From the IMG/VR virus record IMGVR_UViG_3300005613_000443, positions 1 through 22,146 of that record: DNA of 22,146 bases; one strand, 5' to 3'. The stretch is from a virus. The notes below the pieces were generated by a model. That model was not told where the DNA came from, searched no databases, and was given only the letters and a program-made list of their open reading frames with translations. Shown one piece after another: positions 13,675 to 22,146 of the stretch (position 1 is its first letter; every line of letters starts with the position of its first letter). The position numbers and the translations under genes were made by a program.

Positions 13675-14316
13675 ATGGCTTTAACTGTATCTGATCTGAT
13701 GGAAAGAGCCCGTCAGCGTTATAACGCTGTTGGTGATGAATTTTTCTCGGACAAAATGTTAAGGGATGCAATTTATGATGCGCAAACAGACTTGGCAAAA
13801 GAAGGTTATGTGATCGAAAAAACTTTCGAGACAACGTCTGTAGCAGGGCAACGAGAATACACATATCCAGAAAATACTCTTTCGATCAAAGAGGTGAGGT
13901 ATGATTCAGACAAGCTTCAAAAAGTCTCACTAAGAGATGATCCCAAAACATCGAATGACGATCCTACTGGCACACCAGCGGATTATGCGATCTGGGATGA
14001 GGTTATTTATCTTTACCCTACTCCTGACACAGATGATGAGACTATTCAGATAAAATGTTATGCCTATCCACAGGACATTACCTCAAACACTGATAACTTA
14101 GAGGTTCCGCAAGAATACCGTGAAGATATCGTAACCTACATTAATTATATTATGGCACAAAAGGATCAAAACTTTACCTTGTCCGATAGGCTTTTGGTGA
14201 GATGGGAACAATCGATTGCCAAGGCAAAAAGGCAGCGCCAAAGACGATTAAGAGGTGATAGCTTTGCACAGGTCAACGATGCCTATTTCACATCACAAGT
14301 TATTCCGATCACATGA
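13675..14316 (+). CDS. Head-tail adaptor protein (SU10-type)
   Basis: The 213-residue product has the layout of SU10-type podovirus adaptors that bind below the portal ring. A helical N-terminus (VSDLMERARQRYNAVGDEFF, then LRDAIYDAQTDLAKEGY) is followed by a beta region with FETTSVAGQREYTYPENTLS. DDPTGTPADYAIWDEVIYLY follows, with PTPDTDDETIQIKCYAYPQD after it. A C-terminal helical part (VPQEYREDIVTYINYIMAQK) ends in a basic Arg/Lys-rich stretch. The start is ATG 13675 with GGAG upstream; the open frame extends to 13627 but that part lies inside the previous gene. Its place just before the nozzle-like gene fits. Confidence 0.8.
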   Translation: MALTVSDLMERARQRYNAVGDEFFSDKMLRDAIYDAQTDLAKEGYVIEKTFETTSVAGQREYTYPENTLSIKEVRYDSDKLQKVSLRDDPKTSNDDPTGTPADYAIWDEVIYLYPTPDTDDETIQIKCYAYPQDITSNTDNLEVPQEYREDIVTYINYIMAQKDQNFTLSDRLLVRWEQSIAKAKRQRQRRLRGDSFAQVNDAYFTSQVIPIT

Positions 14317-14324
14317 GGTAGACG

Positions 14325-16223
14325 ATGGCCAGTAATTTTGAGGTAATTTACCCAAAAAAAGACGCAATAACTTTCGATGGCGGTATGAATAACAAGTTTG
14401 ACAGAAACTTGATCAATATCAATGAATCTCCATCGTGCCAGAATGTTATTTTTGGCGACCGATCAGTAGAGACAAGAGGTGGGACAAAGAAGTTAAACAC
14501 GACATCGGTCGGCACATTTGTTTGTGACGGTCTTTACACCAGGCATGATAACGGTGGTACTGAGACAATGTGCGCTTGGTACAATGGTTCGTTATATACT
14601 CTTGGCGATGCTCTTGGATCAACAACATTTACTGCTGTAGCCAGCGCGGCATCTGTTTTCACGGCCGGTCAAAGAGTTTGTGCTGCAGAATATGAAAATT
14701 ACATCTTTTTTGGAAACGGTGGTTCAAATCCGTACAAATACAACGGCACAACATTTACAAGGCATGGTATACCGGCACCTACATCTGCCTTAACAGCGGT
14801 AACGGGTGCTAGTTCTGGTCTTAGTGGTGTTTATAGTTACAAGTATACCTATGTTAATAGTGCTGCTGTTGAAGGTGATGTATCTCCTGCCGTTACTATT
14901 AACGTTGCCAATGCGATCGTAAAAATTGAGAACATTGAGCAGGCACCTACTAGCTTTGGGGTAAACAAAAAAAACCTTTATAGGACAGAGGCAGGAGGAT
15001 CAGTTTATTATTTTCTTGATGAAATTTCTGATTTGTATGTGGAATACGAGGATGACACACCAGATGATGAGTTGTCTTCTTTAGCGGCACCAACAGATAA
15101 TGGTGTTCCTCCAAACTATTCATCTCTTGTCTTTCATCAAGCCAGGCTTTTTGCGATTGATCCTACTTATAATTGGGTTGTTTATAGCGAGATTGGCAAT
15201 CCATATGTATTTAAGGCGACAAGCTTTAGGCGTGTTGGAGATAATACGTTTGATGTTCCAAAGGCTCTAGCGGTATGGGATAATTCTATTTATGTGTTAT
15301 GCAAAAAGTCAATCTGGCTAATTTACATGGAATCGGTTGATGATTCATCATGGGTTAATGTCCGTATTAGTAGTAGTTATGGTTCGAATAGCCCTTTTGG
15401 TTGTTTTTTGTTTAACAATAGAGTTATGTTCGCAGCGACAGAGGGTGGAAAGTTTGTTGGATTTGGTGCTTTATCTGGCGGTAATGTCGAGCCTAGTGCT
15501 ACTTTGCTAACAAATAGTGCTGTAAAGTCAGATCTAAAATCTGAAATGATTGAACCCGACATGGAGAATCTAGTAGATGACTACATTGATCGAATTAGTT
15601 CAATTGTGTACAAAAACAAAGCCTACGTATCTGTAACCTATGCACCATCCACTAAAAACAACAGAATATATCATTTTGATTTTTCAATGGAAAATTTAAG
15701 AAAAGATCAAAAGTTTATGTGGTCACCATGGACAGGCCTAAATGCCGAACAGTTTACGGTCTACAATAATACCTTATATTATGGATCGTCGGATGATGAT
15801 GGTCACGTTTACGAAATGCTAACAGAAGACTATAACGATGATGGTAATGCGATTGATTCTTTTTACTGGACAAAAGAGTTTGATTGTGGACTACCATATT
15901 GGCAAAAAGATTTCAGGTGGTTAAACATATTGCATGGTGCTTTGGGTGGTTATAACATGAATTTAACTACTCGTTTAAATTCCTCTGAGGGATCTGGGAA
16001 CACAATACAAATACCTTTAAATGGTGAATCGACTTTGTGGGGTACAATGGTTTGGGGTGTTAATAGTTGGGATTCGGACAAATCACTAATAGAGATAAAA
16101 AAATCTATCGGTCAGTACAAGGGGAAGCGTATCCAATTTAAGTTTGACAATCAAAACACAGTTGACCAGGGTTTTAGGTTGGTCGAGATGAGAATTACTT
16201 TTAATCGTAGAGGTAAACGATAA
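14325..16223 (+). CDS. Tail nozzle / tail stabilisation-like protein
   Basis: The 632-residue protein begins with ITFDGGMNNKFDRNLININE and NVIFGDRSVETRGGTKKLN, typical of the large podovirus tail protein that forms the nozzle (P22 gp10 / SU10 nozzle-like). A long beta-propeller-like body follows, with repeated strands such as CAAEYENYIFFGNGGSNPYK, LVFHQARLFAIDPTYNWVVY and ALAVWDNSIYVLCKKSIWLI. It ends with a basic GKRIQFKFDNQNTVDQGFRL stretch. These rings close the tail below the adaptor. It carries WGTMVWGVNSW near residue 572. The family is inferred from size, position and pattern. GAGG precedes the start and the next gene overlaps by one base (TAATG). Confidence 0.75.
   Translation: MASNFEVIYPKKDAITFDGGMNNKFDRNLININESPSCQNVIFGDRSVETRGGTKKLNTTSVGTFVCDGLYTRHDNGGTETMCAWYNGSLYTLGDALGSTTFTAVASAASVFTAGQRVCAAEYENYIFFGNGGSNPYKYNGTTFTRHGIPAPTSALTAVTGASSGLSGVYSYKYTYVNSAAVEGDVSPAVTINVANAIVKIENIEQAPTSFGVNKKNLYRTEAGGSVYYFLDEISDLYVEYEDDTPDDELSSLAAPTDNGVPPNYSSLVFHQARLFAIDPTYNWVVYSEIGNPYVFKATSFRRVGDNTFDVPKALAVWDNSIYVLCKKSIWLIYMESVDDSSWVNVRISSSYGSNSPFGCFLFNNRVMFAATEGGKFVGFGALSGGNVEPSATLLTNSAVKSDLKSEMIEPDMENLVDDYIDRISSIVYKNKAYVSVTYAPSTKNNRIYHFDFSMENLRKDQKFMWSPWTGLNAEQFTVYNNTLYYGSSDDDGHVYEMLTEDYNDDGNAIDSFYWTKEFDCGLPYWQKDFRWLNILHGALGGYNMNLTTRLNSSEGSGNTIQIPLNGESTLWGTMVWGVNSWDSDKSLIEIKKSIGQYKGKRIQFKFDNQNTVDQGFRLVEMRITFNRRGKR
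16038..16061 (+). repeat. 24-base repeat coding WGTMVWGV, copy 2
   Basis: The second copy lies in the C-terminal part of the nozzle-like protein (residues 572-579). Identity at every base, including third codon positions, points to recent copying or gene conversion rather than long-term protein selection alone. Confidence 0.85.
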
Positions 16224-17236
16224 TGGCTGGAGCATTAGAAAGAAGATTTCAATTGGCACAATCGCAGTTAAAGCGGCAAGAATCAGGAAGGCGGTTAGAA
16301 GAGGAAAGGGCATTGAAACGCCATTTTGCACAAGCAGGAGCGATTGGTTCAGGTGCGATGTTAAAGGTTGGAGAGCAGCAGCGCGCCAAGTCTGCTGAGA
16401 GACTACAATCTGGAATGTTAGGCCTACAGGCAGAAAAACTAGGGCAACAATACCAAGAGGAACAGGCTGAAAAGCAGCGAGGTTTTATAACCAGTGAACG
16501 GCTCGGTAGCCAAGAGTTTGGCGCTGGTGAGGCGCAAAAGCAGCGAGGTTTTACTGCTGGTGAGGCGCAAAAGCAGCGAGGTTTTATAACTAGTGAACGG
16601 CTCGGTAGCCAAGAGTTTGGCGCTGGTGAGGCGCAAAAGCAGCGAGGTTTTATAACTAGTGAACGGCTCGGTAGCCAGAAATATTCGACTGCAGAAAGAG
16701 AAGCGGCTCAGAAATTTGCTCGTGGAGAAAGGTTGTCGGCACAAGAATATAATACTCTCGAAAGACTTGGCACCCAGGATTTTCAAAACTTGCAACGAGA
16801 AGAATCTCAGAAGTTTGCTACGCGTGAACGTGTTGGTAGTCAAAATTTTGCATCTGGTGAACGGGTAAAATCTGAAGCCTTTCAAAAAGGATTGTTTGAA
16901 ATAGAACAAGAATTTAAAGAAAAAGAGTTTGAGATAAATAAATATATAACTCTTGAAAACTTAAACATGGCTAGACGGAACATGGGTTTAGATCCTGTGG
17001 CTGGACTTCCTGGTGATGAAATCAAAGCACCAGGGCAACCAAGCCCAGAGCCAAGAGACTTTCCTACTTTAGAGGGCATTAGTACAGATGAAATTCGCAG
17101 GATAGCTACAGGTTATCAGCCAAGGAATCCAGCTACTAATAAAAGGATTGTAAATCTCGGTGGTAAAGCACAACAAATATCTACTGATGAATACAACGAA
17201 ATCTTAAGAAGATATAACGAAATGCCTTTTAAATAG
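16223..17236 (+). CDS. Coiled-coil internal virion/ejection protein with 11-residue repeats
   Basis: The 337-residue protein is Glu-, Gln- and Arg-rich and almost wholly helical up to about residue 240. Residues 84-237 can be laid out as fourteen 11-residue repeats with the loose form x-S-Q-x-F-x-x-x-E-R-x (for example GSQEFGAGEAQ, KQRGFITSERL, GTQDFQNLQRE). Such hendecads favour long, slightly right-handed coiled coils. The C-terminus is proline-rich then polar. A small glycine-containing segment (HFAQAGAIGSGAMLKVGEQQ) lies near residues 34-53. Position between the nozzle and the ejection-type genes suggests an internal virion protein that leaves with the DNA. No enzyme motif is seen. Confidence 0.65.
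   Translation: MAGALERRFQLAQSQLKRQESGRRLEEERALKRHFAQAGAIGSGAMLKVGEQQRAKSAERLQSGMLGLQAEKLGQQYQEEQAEKQRGFITSERLGSQEFGAGEAQKQRGFTAGEAQKQRGFITSERLGSQEFGAGEAQKQRGFITSERLGSQKYSTAEREAAQKFARGERLSAQEYNTLERLGTQDFQNLQREESQKFATRERVGSQNFASGERVKSEAFQKGLFEIEQEFKEKEFEINKYITLENLNMARRNMGLDPVAGLPGDEIKAPGQPSPEPRDFPTLEGISTDEIRRIATGYQPRNPATNKRIVNLGGKAQQISTDEYNEILRRYNEMPFK
16471..16677 (+). repeat. 66- and 33-base tandem repeats coding hendecads
   Basis: Units begin at 16471 (66 bases), 16537 (33 bases), 16570 (66 bases) and 16636 (42 bases before divergence). The 66-base copies are nearly identical. All lengths are multiples of 33, so copy changes keep the 11-residue register. Confidence 0.85.
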
Positions 17237-17279
17237 TCTTAAGATTGCTGATAACTTAAAACGATTGGAGGTACATGTT

Positions 17280-17660
17280 ATGGCAATAAAGCAAGTAATT
17301 TTACCAGAAAGGCGATCTTCAGGATCGTCAGGAGGGTCTATTTTTGGAAGCCTTGGAAAAGCAGGTCAAATCTTGGGTACTGTTGGAACATTGACGGGTA
17401 ATCCTATTTTGGCCGGTGTTGGTGCGGCAGCAACAACAGGATCTAGTTTGCTAGAAACAACAAGCAGTCAATCGCAAAGAATGCCTAAGCTAGTGGAAAC
17501 CAGTGATTTGGCAATGAATAGACGACTTAATTTAACAAAAGATGACCCAGAATCATCGTTAGATAGAAGTATTGCAACGTTAGAATCATTAAATTTGCCT
17601 GAGGAACAAAAGGCTAGGCTTTTAAAGCCGATGTTAATGGCAAAGAATGCGAGGGTTTAA
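17280..17660 (+). CDS. Small glycine-rich putative ejection protein
   Basis: The 126-residue product has a basic, Ser/Gly-rich N-terminus (ERRSSGSSGGSIFGSLGKAG), a hydrophobic glycine-zipper-like segment (ILGTVGTLTGNPILAGVGAA at about 36-55) and a polar helical C-terminus. Such small proteins with an amphipathic or membrane-active segment accompany podovirus ejection proteins and may help form the channel across the host envelope. I start it at ATG 17280, just after GGAGG. The TTG at 17265 lies at the ribosome-binding site. The function is inferred from composition and place. Confidence 0.6.
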   Translation: MAIKQVILPERRSSGSSGGSIFGSLGKAGQILGTVGTLTGNPILAGVGAAATTGSSLLETTSSQSQRMPKLVETSDLAMNRRLNLTKDDPESSLDRSIATLESLNLPEEQKARLLKPMLMAKNARV

Positions 17661-17663
17661 CAC

Positions 17664-18755
17664 ATGGCTATTGTAGCAGTACAACAACCAAAGATCAGAG
17701 AGCCAAAAGAAAAAGAAGATCCTTTTGATAGGATATTAAAAGGCTTACAAATAGCTTCTAATATTTACGGCATAAAAACTAGCTTTGAACAAAGCGAGTT
17801 AAACGAGTTACGAAAGCAGCGAGCCGAACAAGATATTGAGATGGGCGAAAGACAGCTGTTGGAAGAAGATAATGCAGCAAAAAAAAGAAGGCTTACGGAA
17901 CAGGCAATCATATTGCCTAGTGAAAAAAGAGAGATGAAATTATATGATGTGCCTAGTTTAGAAAACTTTTCTGATTTTATTGGTATCCAAAGAAAGGCAG
18001 ATGAATCTGGGGAAGAGGCCTTAAAAAGAGAAGCACCAAGTCTTTTCTCTAACATCCATAGAGTTAAGGTAATTGATCCCGAAACAGAGGTTGTGTCTGT
18101 TGATAGAGTTATACCTGTTGAAAAGATAGAGGATTATTTTAAGCTAAAAGATATTGCAGAACAAAAAAGATTAGATAGGTATCAAAAGCTTTATCAAGAT
18201 AAAGCAGAGGAAAACCAAGATCTACTTGTGCCTGGTTACGGGATCGCGTTAACAAAAATAGATGCAAAAGAATTAAAAGATGCTGTTTTATCAAAATTAG
18301 AAATAAATAGAATCCTTTCAGAAATGGAGGGTTTGAGGAAAAAATATGGCTTTGAGGTATTAGATAGGGCAGCGGTCGAACGTGGTCAACAATTATCGAA
18401 GATGCTTCTATTACAATATAAAAACATGGCAAAACTTGGCGTATTAAGTAAGTCAGATGAGGATATTATCAATGCAATTATTCCTAAAGATCCTTTAGGA
18501 ATCAAAGCACCATGGGGAGAAGATCCTATATTATCATTGGTTGATAAATTAAAAACTGACTTTAATAAAAAGTTGGACGACAATTTTTCTTTAAGATTAA
18601 AGTCTGGTTTTGATTTCAGATCTGGTGATTCACCAGCCAGCATATTACCAAAGGATCAAACAAAAAGTGAAATCCCCGGAGTTTCGATTCGGCAACAGAT
18701 TCCGAGTGATCCAACAGGACAAAGAAAACGGCTCCAAGAATTATTAAACCAATGA
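17664..18755 (+). CDS. Putative internal virion / ejection protein
   Basis: This 363-residue, highly charged and mostly helical protein starts with a short polar N-terminus. It has a coiled-coil-like stretch near residues 37-78 (FEQSELNELRKQRAEQDIEM and on). A later segment, GQQLSKMLLLQYKNMAKLGV followed by LSKSDEDIINAIIPKDPLG, resembles a motif seen in internal phage proteins of this location. The C-terminal third is polar and Pro/Gln-containing. It has no signal sequence, membrane segment or known enzymatic motif. It follows the small glycine-rich gene after three bases and lies before the largest protein of the block. Confidence 0.6.
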   Translation: MAIVAVQQPKIREPKEKEDPFDRILKGLQIASNIYGIKTSFEQSELNELRKQRAEQDIEMGERQLLEEDNAAKKRRLTEQAIILPSEKREMKLYDVPSLENFSDFIGIQRKADESGEEALKREAPSLFSNIHRVKVIDPETEVVSVDRVIPVEKIEDYFKLKDIAEQKRLDRYQKLYQDKAEENQDLLVPGYGIALTKIDAKELKDAVLSKLEINRILSEMEGLRKKYGFEVLDRAAVERGQQLSKMLLLQYKNMAKLGVLSKSDEDIINAIIPKDPLGIKAPWGEDPILSLVDKLKTDFNKKLDDNFSLRLKSGFDFRSGDSPASILPKDQTKSEIPGVSIRQQIPSDPTGQRKRLQELLNQ

Positions 18756-18765
18756 GGTAAATAAA

Positions 18766-21399
18766 ATGCCTGATGTCAGAACAGATAAACAGATTTTAGA
18801 TCTCTTGGTTGATCCTAATGTAAAGGGTACTCCTGAATATTATCAGGGTGTAAAAGATCTTGGCGTTGATGATAAAGATCTTGAGATGTACGAAATATCA
18901 AACTCTCTTTTAAAAGAAAACCCAGATGATGAGGCAGCTATAAAAGCGCGCAACAAAGTTTACGATAAAGTGGCATCAAATAGGCCAGCGATTAATACCC
19001 AGGGTGTAGGTTTTTTAGATCGTTTTATGGTCAAAAACCTTATATCTGATGAGCCAAAGCTACAATCTGACTATTTCAAGAAAAAGGGTTATCAAACAAG
19101 AATCGTTGGTAATGAGGTTGAGGTTAAAAAACCAGATGACATATCTTTCAAAAAGATAGATCCCGATAATTTAGACTGGTTTGATGCAACCGATCTTTTG
19201 GGTGATGTGCTTGAGGGTGCCTTTGTCGGTTCCGCTGGTTTAGCAGGCAGTGCTCTTGGCGGTTCTCCATTATCTCCTACAGGATTAGCCGGTGCTTTTA
19301 TGGCTGGTGGTGCTGCTGCTGGTGGTACCGAAACATTACGTCAATCTTTGGCTAAGTATTTTGGTTTAAGAGATGAATTAAATCCCGTTAAGGTAGCAGA
19401 GGCAGGGATTTTAGAGGGTACAGCCAACATTGTTTTACCTGGTGCGACCAAATACATTAAAAAGCAATTAGAAAAAGGCTTTGACATAGCGAAAGGTGGT
19501 GCTGCTGTTTTGAAGGATACCGCAGAGGAGATCGCAGATACTATTAAAAAAGCAGGGTTAACACCAATTAAGGCACAATTGACATCCTCAAAACGATATA
19601 GAGATCTTGTGGCTGATCAGATAAAAAGCCCACCGAGTTTCTATTCAAATGCTTTTAAAAGGAAGATAAATAAGGATTTTGATAAAATAAGAGATGAGGC
19701 GAAAGCTATAATCGCTCCTGAGACAACCAAAGATATCGGTGAGTATGGCGTTGAATTAGCGGATGCCATGAGTGATGATTTAGCTACGTTTATAGCACCG
19801 GCAAAGGTTCTTTACGAATCTGCAGAAGACAAGCTACTTAATGCCGCTAAGGTTCATGGCGGCAGTGGAAATAATGTTGTTGATATTGTGGCAAACCAAT
19901 CAAACCTTGATTATGGCATCAAAAAAGAAAAGTTTTTAGACGTTTTATTTAGAGATTCCTTAAGAAATACCTTAGATCAAATGGAAGACAAGGTTTTAAC
20001 AAAAGAGGGGATTAGCTACATAAAAGATCTTGATTTTATGATTGATCGGATTGACTCTTTCAAAAAGCTAGATGATGCCATGAGCGTACTTTCAAAAAAG
20101 TACGGTGACAGAAATTTTACAGATTCCGAACTAAGGAAACTAAATTTTGACTTCAGAGAAAAAATAAGAGATAGATTATCTCAATCTTATAAAACGATAT
20201 CTAATATTGTTGATACAAAAAACACATTAGATGCTGTCGATAACATAAGCGGCGTGTTTAATGATTACAGAGTTAAATTTGAAAAGTTGTCGGATTTCTT
20301 TTTAAAAGATTATATGAAGTTTAAAGAATCAAAAGATTTTATGTCTGATTTAGCTACGGATGTTTTTCAAAATAAAAGAAACATCCAAAGAAATCTTGAA
20401 AGCGGCAATCTTGAAAAAATCAAACTAAAAGACATTCCAAGTTTTTCTGTTATTGAGGGCAAGATTGATTCTTTAAAAAACTATCTTGAGACATCTTTGA
20501 AAAGAAAAGATGAATCTGGTGTTATACAGCTAAGAAAGCCTTTACCGCCAGAAGCGCAGAAAATAGTAACCAATTTTGTTAAAGATTTGGAAAAACAGGT
20601 TAATATTTATAAGCAAAAGGATTTGGCGAAGGTTGATATTTTGCAGGCTCAACAAAACATACTTGAAGCCGACAAGCTTTATAAAGCAGGTGCTGATGTT
20701 CTTAAGGCTCTTACAACCAAAAGCGGAAGGAAAGACTTTAAAAAGAGTTTAAATAAGCAGTTTCAGGACTTTATTGATGGTACACCAGACCAGGAGTTAG
20801 TTAAAAAGGTGCTTAGTTTTGCCGATATTAACAAAGCAAAAAAGATAAGACAGAGAGCTCCAAAGACGTTTGAGGTATTACGAAAAGCCGAGATTGATCG
20901 GATTTGGGACAAAATAAATGATGATAATGACCAGAGATTTATTAATAAACTAAGCACTGAATTAAAAAACATGCCTAAAGAAAAGGCTCTTTTGCTATTT
21001 GGTGAAGACTATGCCGATAAGCTAATGGGTTTTAGAAAGTACATTGAAACATTCCCTGTTACAACGAATCCAAGTGGAACGGCTCACACTTTATGGGATA
21101 TGGTTACAAAAGCCAATTGGTTAGATGGTGTTAGATCAAATCTGTTTGGCATTGCCAGCACATTACCATCATCAGCGGTATCAAGGAGTAGGGCAAGGGA
21201 GATAGATCTTTTGGAAAAAGCGGCAAATAAGGATTTCACGCCAAAGGCTTTGGAATTTTTTAAGAAATTGGACCGGGCAGTTAGTTCTGTGCCTGGTCGT
21301 GGGATACAATCTGTTGGTGCTAGAGAATCTATTTTACCTCTTTTGCCATATTCAAAAGATGAAAATAATCGACAACAATCAATTATACCAGGGAGATAA
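18766..21399 (+). CDS. Large putative ejection protein (877 residues)
   Basis: This is the largest protein of the window. An acidic N-terminal region (about 1-150) leads into a glycine/alanine-rich hydrophobic segment near residues 150-195 (GAFVGSAGLAGSALGGSPLS and PTGLAGAFMAGGAAAGG). That segment is long enough to insert in a membrane and is typical of podovirus proteins ejected ahead of the DNA. The remaining 650 residues are charged and helical, with several coiled-coil-like stretches. I see no lytic transglycosylase or peptidase motif. It may therefore be a channel/scaffold component rather than a cell-wall enzyme. GAGGTAA overlaps the stop of the previous gene. Confidence 0.65.
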   Translation: MPDVRTDKQILDLLVDPNVKGTPEYYQGVKDLGVDDKDLEMYEISNSLLKENPDDEAAIKARNKVYDKVASNRPAINTQGVGFLDRFMVKNLISDEPKLQSDYFKKKGYQTRIVGNEVEVKKPDDISFKKIDPDNLDWFDATDLLGDVLEGAFVGSAGLAGSALGGSPLSPTGLAGAFMAGGAAAGGTETLRQSLAKYFGLRDELNPVKVAEAGILEGTANIVLPGATKYIKKQLEKGFDIAKGGAAVLKDTAEEIADTIKKAGLTPIKAQLTSSKRYRDLVADQIKSPPSFYSNAFKRKINKDFDKIRDEAKAIIAPETTKDIGEYGVELADAMSDDLATFIAPAKVLYESAEDKLLNAAKVHGGSGNNVVDIVANQSNLDYGIKKEKFLDVLFRDSLRNTLDQMEDKVLTKEGISYIKDLDFMIDRIDSFKKLDDAMSVLSKKYGDRNFTDSELRKLNFDFREKIRDRLSQSYKTISNIVDTKNTLDAVDNISGVFNDYRVKFEKLSDFFLKDYMKFKESKDFMSDLATDVFQNKRNIQRNLESGNLEKIKLKDIPSFSVIEGKIDSLKNYLETSLKRKDESGVIQLRKPLPPEAQKIVTNFVKDLEKQVNIYKQKDLAKVDILQAQQNILEADKLYKAGADVLKALTTKSGRKDFKKSLNKQFQDFIDGTPDQELVKKVLSFADINKAKKIRQRAPKTFEVLRKAEIDRIWDKINDDNDQRFINKLSTELKNMPKEKALLLFGEDYADKLMGFRKYIETFPVTTNPSGTAHTLWDMVTKANWLDGVRSNLFGIASTLPSSAVSRSRAREIDLLEKAANKDFTPKALEFFKKLDRAVSSVPGRGIQSVGARESILPLLPYSKDENNRQQSIIPGR

Positions 21400-21401
21400 T
21401 C

Positions 21402-22146
21402 ATGGCTGAACCTAGTGTTACTTACACATTTTCGAATGATTCTGTAGCTGATGCGGATGAGGTTAACACCAATTTTACAGACCTTATTAATGGTATTACA
21501 GACGGGACAAAAGACTTAAACGTTAACATTGCCACATGCGATACACTTAACGCGACTGATATAGAGGCTGATAATCTTGACATTACCAGGATTGATTCTT
21601 CCGGTGGGATATCTATTAACCAAGATTTTAGCAATGTTGGTTTTGCTGTTTATGGTACTGATGTACTTAAGTACATGGCATGGGAGCCGACAGGTACTTT
21701 GAGGGTTAATGATGATCTAATCGTTAATGACAGTATAGAATGTGATGACTTGACCGTTGGCTCTAATCCAAGCTTACACGAGCTAGATGTTACGGCACGT
21801 CTAGTTAGTGATTTGATCCCGAAAACAGACAGCACCTACGATCTTGGCAGCACATCGTTAAGATATGCAGAGGCATGGATAGATTCCATTACAGGAACAA
21901 CAGCGACTTTTGATGACTTTGTAGCGTCACTTGGTGCTGTTGGTACACCATCTCACACATTTTCTGGTGATACTGATACGGGTATGTATTCTTCTGGTGC
22001 TAATACTATAGATTTTGCTACTGGTGGTACAAATAGGATGACCATCGATTCCAGCGGCAACGTAGGGATTAGTGGTAGTCCGGCTTCAGGCTATGAATTA
22101 GCTATCAGAGGAACATCACCAGCCGCTGGCTTAATAGCAACAACTG
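21402..22146 (+). CDS. Tail fibre protein, N-terminal part
   Basis: The frame opens at ATG 21402 with GGGAGA upstream and continues past the right edge, so only about 248 residues are seen. It begins AEPSVTYTFSNDSVADADEV, then NTNFTDLINGI, a start typical of phage fibre/tail proteins. It continues with LIPKTDSTYDLGSTSLRYAE and HTFSGDTDTGMYSSGANTI, and then NRMTIDSSGNVGI. These beta-strand motifs (DLGSTSLRYAEAW, GDTDTGMY, TIDSSGNVGIS) recur in many environmental phage tail fibres, where the distal part binds the host surface. The receptor-binding C-terminus is outside the window. Confidence 0.8.
   Translation, partial: MAEPSVTYTFSNDSVADADEVNTNFTDLINGITDGTKDLNVNIATCDTLNATDIEADNLDITRIDSSGGISINQDFSNVGFAVYGTDVLKYMAWEPTGTLRVNDDLIVNDSIECDDLTVGSNPSLHELDVTARLVSDLIPKTDSTYDLGSTSLRYAEAWIDSITGTTATFDDFVASLGAVGTPSHTFSGDTDTGMYSSGANTIDFATGGTNRMTIDSSGNVGISGSPASGYELAIRGTSPAAGLIATT

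Noticed and set aside
16471-16677. Tandem repeats as a CRISPR array
   Set aside because: The repeats are contiguous and lie in frame inside a gene, with no unique spacers between them.
16439-16909. Minus-strand frame of 156 residues antisense to the hendecad repeats
   Set aside because: It stays open because the repeat DNA has a 33-base period. The plus-strand frame is continuous with its neighbours and has protein-level repeats with sensible chemistry.
1-22146. tRNA genes, integrase, insertion sequences or lysis cassette
   Set aside because: I looked for clover-leaf-like tRNA segments, recombinase motifs, terminal inverted repeats with transposase, and endolysin motifs, and saw none that I could support.

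Overview
The window looks like one half of a tailed-phage genome (Caudoviricetes), most likely a podovirus with a P22/SU10-type virion. Nearly every gene from 1636 to the right edge is on the plus strand. They are packed with 1-4 base overlaps or gaps of a few bases, and most have a clear Shine-Dalgarno sequence. The product order is that of a packaging, head, tail-machine and ejection block: small terminase-like protein, large terminase, portal, scaffold, major capsid protein, head/virion proteins, adaptor, tail nozzle, coiled-coil and glycine-rich internal proteins, tail fibre. I see no tape measure, tail tube or sheath, which fits a short-tailed phage. No host marker genes, tRNAs or integrase are present. 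The sequence is AT-rich and the style of the proteins resembles environmental (marine-type) phages, but the host cannot be read from this window.

Left region (1-1635): three tandem ORFs, joined by stop/start overlaps (TAATG), encode glycine-alternating (Gly-X)n low-complexity proteins on a hexanucleotide-like array. Then come a very small membrane-protein ORF and a 90-residue protein, coupled by a GTGA overlap. Two short minus-strand genes (998-1378) face the other way. An AT-rich divergent gap (1379-1635) separates them from the late operon.

Packaging region (1636-8114): a DUF5681-type small terminase candidate, a large beta-rich virion-type protein, a DUF1353 protein, a NeuB-family nonulosonic (sialic-acid-like) acid synthase, the large terminase, an FmdB-type zinc-ribbon protein and the portal.

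Head region (8118-12799): a Gln/Gly-rich small protein, scaffold, major capsid protein and a decoration-like protein. Next is a DUF115/Maf-type protein, a family that includes enzymes attaching nonulosonic acids to flagellin. Two small virion-like proteins and a protein with a C2H2 zinc finger follow.

Tail and ejection region (12802-22146): two small tail-like proteins, an SU10-type adaptor, a large nozzle/stabiliser-like protein, four probable internal/ejection proteins and the N-terminal part of a tail fibre that runs off the right edge.

The most interesting point is that a NeuB-family sugar-acid synthase and a Maf/DUF115 family protein sit within the same co-directional virion operon. This suggests a phage-encoded route that makes a nine-carbon acidic sugar and transfers it to virion or host-surface acceptors. 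No CMP-sugar synthetase (NeuA) is seen here, so that step would have to come from the host or from outside the window.
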